Assembly (NCBI GenBank): GCA_025200525.1
Contig: CM045761.1
Span: 77,281,551-77,345,550 of the forward strand
Origin: Camellia lanceoleosa
Taxonomy: Eukaryota; Streptophyta; Magnoliopsida; Ericales; Theaceae
Direction of reading: 5' to 3'
DNA: 64,000 nucleotides
The translations under genes were made by a program, and so were the position numbers. A model generated the notes under the pieces. It ran no database searches and had not been told where the DNA came from. It worked only from the letters and a program-made list of their open reading frames with translations. Shown in pieces: positions 61,071 through 64,000 of the stretch. Each line of letters opens with the position of its first letter. Position 1 is the first letter of the stretch.

Positions 61071-62400
61071 TGACACTGACGACCCAGACTTTTGCTGTTT
61101 TTCTTATTTCTTTTCTTGTACTTTTCTCTTTTGTTGGTAGATAGAGCACTTTGTATCGCCAAGAAAGTGTTTTTGTTTTCTCAAGATTTGTACTTGAAAA
61201 AGATTATATGAAACAAACCTTTTGTCTAAAAGAGTGTTATATCTCAGACATCTCATAGCTTTTAATCGCATTGCATCATATTACACCTCAAATGTAAATG
61301 ATATTGATTTATTGTCTGCAACTTGAGCACTCGCACTGTACTGATCAGATAACCAACCAACTAATAGCAGAACAAATCATACTAACCACTGCTCAAACTG
61401 AAATAGACGGCCCACATCCTGTTGGGGATTAGGCTACATATGGCTTGCAATACGATACTCGGTTCATTCTGCATACAGCAAACCTTGAACAAAAAGCTCA
61501 ATCTGACAAGACGGATCACAACAATTGAAGCCGGCTGAAATTGAAACACACTCGGATGTCCCAAATTTTCCCTTTTCTTCTCGCTTCGCACGAATGTAGA
61601 GAATGGCACAGCATTCTGAGCACAAACAACGATTTTTGAAATAAAGAAAGGTTTTCCACCAGGGTGTCGAGCCTACCAGAACGAGACAGGCTCAAACAAA
61701 TAACAAAAGGCACTCAATCTAAAAGAATGAGACATACTCGAAAAAGACTCAAAGCCCAAAATCAAGGTCGACAAATCAAAAGACACGACACACAGACATG
61801 TTTACAAAAAGACCTCAGATCTCGAGAAGCCAGTTCCTCCGGGTATTATTTCCCACCCTTTCTAATTTGTGATTCTCACATCACCCGGCCCTCAGGCTCG
61901 GTTTTTCTCACAAAAACCCTTTTCTTACTTTTCTCTCATTTTACACCTCTCTATTCTTTATTCTCTCATTTTTATCCCTCCCCAAGGTGATTAATGGATG
62001 AATAGGAAGTCGCAGATTCATGCCCAACACTGTTAGCTCACGGCTATTTCTTCCGGTAGATAGGATGCCTTTCGGGCAAGTGCGTTAGCGGCGAGGGGGA
62101 AGACGGAACACCCGACATCAACTGTGCCCCTAGTTCGTCATTTTAACCATTTTGCTGTTATTTTCTAAAACAGTTTTGATCAAAAATGAGAGTTGGATTA
62201 ACACACTTATTCAATTTTTGATTTGAAAATCATGCAAGTCAGGCTGTGAGCACTGAAAATTCTCCTTTTGGGTCCAAACATGGTCCAATTTCGAAAATGA
62301 AATAGTTTTCGAGAAAATAGTCAACTTCAGTAAAAATTTTCAAAAACTATTTTTGCGAATAGTCAATGTTCAAACGAGCGCGGAACTTACCCTTGAGATA
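61071..62400 (-). mobile_element. Element E, unassigned region after the PMD pseudogene
   Basis: I see no coding signal on either strand. 61071-61200 is T-rich and may hold the PMD 3' untranslated region. 61380-62000 has no recognised match. The part at 62120-62180 (ending in GTGCCCCTAGT-like sequence) loosely resembles 47760-47800 of element D. Confidence 0.45.
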
Positions 62401-62417
62401 TGCAACCTCGGATCGGA

Positions 62418-62530
62418 GGCAATGGAAAATTGCCCCTGGCGTGAAGGGGGATAAGGCAACAGAAAGTTGCCCCTGGTTTGGAAGGTAACTTAGGGCAACT
62501 TGTGGCAATGTATGGCAACGGAAAGTTGCC
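62418..62530. repeat. Three short hairpins GGCAAY-RTTGCC in element E
   Basis: Perfect six-base stems with five-base loops occur at 62418-62434 (GGCAAT/ATTGCC), 62455-62471 and 62514-62530 (GGCAAC/GTTGCC). The first copy differs from the others at both paired positions, so pairing is kept. Confidence 0.7.
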
Positions 62531-64000
62531 TTTTGTTTGGATGATGCCGCGACATTTTTGTGAGTCAGTTCTTGTTGATGATGATCGGACCCTCGGATGC
62601 GGAGGAGGCGAAGACGGTTTGAATCAATATATGGACACAGTCACCTGGAAGGTGTTGGTGGTTTGGACTTCAAGAGGAAGTTAATCACGGAGTTCTGGGT
62701 TGCTGCAATCGAGACATTGGATTCGGGGGAAGCACAAGTGATGATCAAAATCATGACATGGACTGAGACGCTATAGAAGCGTTGGGGGCTGGACTTCAAG
62801 ATGAAGTTTCCTACGTATCCCAAACATGGGAATCAAGCCTTACGTACTTCCGGTTAAGGTACACTGGGGTATTTTTAACCTTCACTGTTTAGGCTCTAAC
62901 TTTTGCCAAGGCGCCTGTTGCAGGTTTTCGACCTTGCAAGCTATGTTTTTCTTCTCCTTTCTTTCTTCTTCTTTTCTTTTGCATTTTTATTTTTATTTCT
63001 TTTGCTATACATTTTTCTTTTCTCTCTTTTTTTTCTTCTTTTTTTTCTTACATTTTCTTTTCTTTTTTTCTTTTTCAACGCTCTAACTTTTGCCTGGGCC
63101 GCCCTTTCGGGTTGTCGGCCCAGCAAGCCTCTCAAAGGGTAAAAGTGTAGCTAGCCCATGCCAAATGGTTTTGAGATTGAAGCCTCTCCATATCCAGGAG
63201 AGCGACTGTTGTGTTGATTTGCAGAAAAGTCCATCACGACTACTTCTCGAGCTTTGCTTAGTGGGATCTGATCTTCCTGATCGGACTTTGATGCCTCTTG
63301 CTCGAGGGCTGCTTCGAATTGGGGTCACACAGGCATTTCATGGCACTGAATGTTTTGAACAGATTCCGGTTTGCAACAGATAAATCAAATCTCGAGGCTG
63401 GGAGCGATCCTGGGCTACACCATCTCAAGAGCGGTTCCACACAGGTCTTCGCGAGACTGCGCAAAATATTTTGTTTTTGAAAGTTTTTAAGAAAGCGACA
63501 AATCGCTCGTGCTGAAGATAGTGTGGAACCACCGATCGTGCCGTGGTCCTTCTCAGTACTCACGCCGACAAGCATGATTTCATTCATTAAAAGCTTAGCA
63601 GGCATCTCTTTCTCTCAAGATGATCAAAATTTTGCAAAAACCCGAGGAATTCCTTCCTCTTCGTTTTTATCACTGCAGTATCCGAAAAGGGGTTTTATGA
63701 AAAGCTTAGGTCATTACGACGATGTTTATGGCACAGGAGAGTAGGCGAAAAGCACTGTCGTTCTATTCACATCTTCTGGCACGGCTAACTTAAATAGCAA
63801 CAAATTCGGCCCATGATAGCCGCAGCTGTTTCATTCAGATTTGCTGGCATAACTGACTCCTTGGCAGCAACAAACTCAAAAAGCAAAAACAACTATTTGA
63901 AAGACAAAACGGTGTTTGAGGCAATAACCCCGAAATCACTTGGTATGCTATACAAAAGGGACTGACTTGTTACAGCAAGACAGACTCTGTAAGCAAAAGA
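62531..64000 (-). mobile_element. Element E, continuing internal region to window end
   Basis: 62760-63140 matches element D at 47940-48260: a CCTACGTATCCCAAACATGG-like start, then GCTCTAACTTTTGCC at 62891 and 63080. 62945-63080 is a T/C tract, giving a false Phe-rich ORF. 63150-64000 has no recognised gene, and there is no RT or integrase motif up to the window end. The 5' half of E is outside the window, so pol may still lie further right. Confidence 0.55.

Noticed and set aside
62826..63142. Phe/Leu-rich + strand ORFs that look like a membrane protein, with Lys-rich ones on the other strand
   Set aside because: The stretch is a T/C-rich low-complexity tract, shared with element D at 48525-48630, and has no gene context.
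1..64000. tRNA, rRNA or other structural RNA genes
   Set aside because: I looked for cloverleaf-like segments and rRNA motifs and found only primer-binding sites. No computed scan was possible.

Overview
The window is plant nuclear DNA, a stack of nested LTR retrotransposons, and I see no intact host gene. The plant signs are chromovirus (Tekay/Del-like) and Copia elements primed by initiator tRNA-Met, very long LTRs (1.3-4.7 kb) of a Tat/Ogre-like Ty3/gypsy family with a tRNA-Arg-type primer site, and a decayed plant mobile domain (PMD) gene with GT-AG introns. A large-genome flowering plant, probably a eudicot, is likely; the species cannot be told from this sequence.

Left part (1-23.6 kb). 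Positions 1-5626 are the 3' end of an Ogre-like element (A, + strand): non-coding 3' region with a 35-bp tandem repeat, polypurine tract, then a 4.65-kb LTR. It abuts an old + strand gypsy pol relic (5627-5759 and 21698-22352). That relic was split in its protease-RT linker by a chromovirus (B, - strand, 5760-21697), which has both LTRs, PBS, PPT and a gag-pol reading frame carrying a few stops. B's left LTR was later hit by an Ogre-like solo LTR (7480-11380, TSD CAAAC), and B's right LTR keeps the matching empty site. The right LTR also holds four copies of a ~0.7-kb internal repeat that the left LTR has once. A candidate LTR of another family lies at about 22.57-23.6 kb.

Middle (23.6-40.1 kb). 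A foldback-like inverted repeat is split by a Copia element of Ale type (23771-37303, TSD TTTTA). The Copia is split by an Ogre-like solo LTR (25715-34350, TSD GATAG), itself split by another in the opposite orientation (27311-31835, TSD ATCAC). An AT-rich LTR-like block follows at 37615-40091.

Right part (40.1-64 kb). A + strand Ogre-like LTR fragment meets the - strand gag of element C. C shares one short LTR (43599-44887) with element D. D has 3' tandem repeats and gag remnants but no recognisable pol, and it is interrupted by element E (LTR 50733-54436; body runs past the window end). E carries, antisense to itself, a five-exon PMD pseudogene (57827-61070) with a promoter-like telo-box and CT-rich leader. 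No Tat-type RT, RNase H or integrase is seen next to any of the family's seven LTRs or LTR fragments, so the visible copies look non-autonomous or too truncated to tell.
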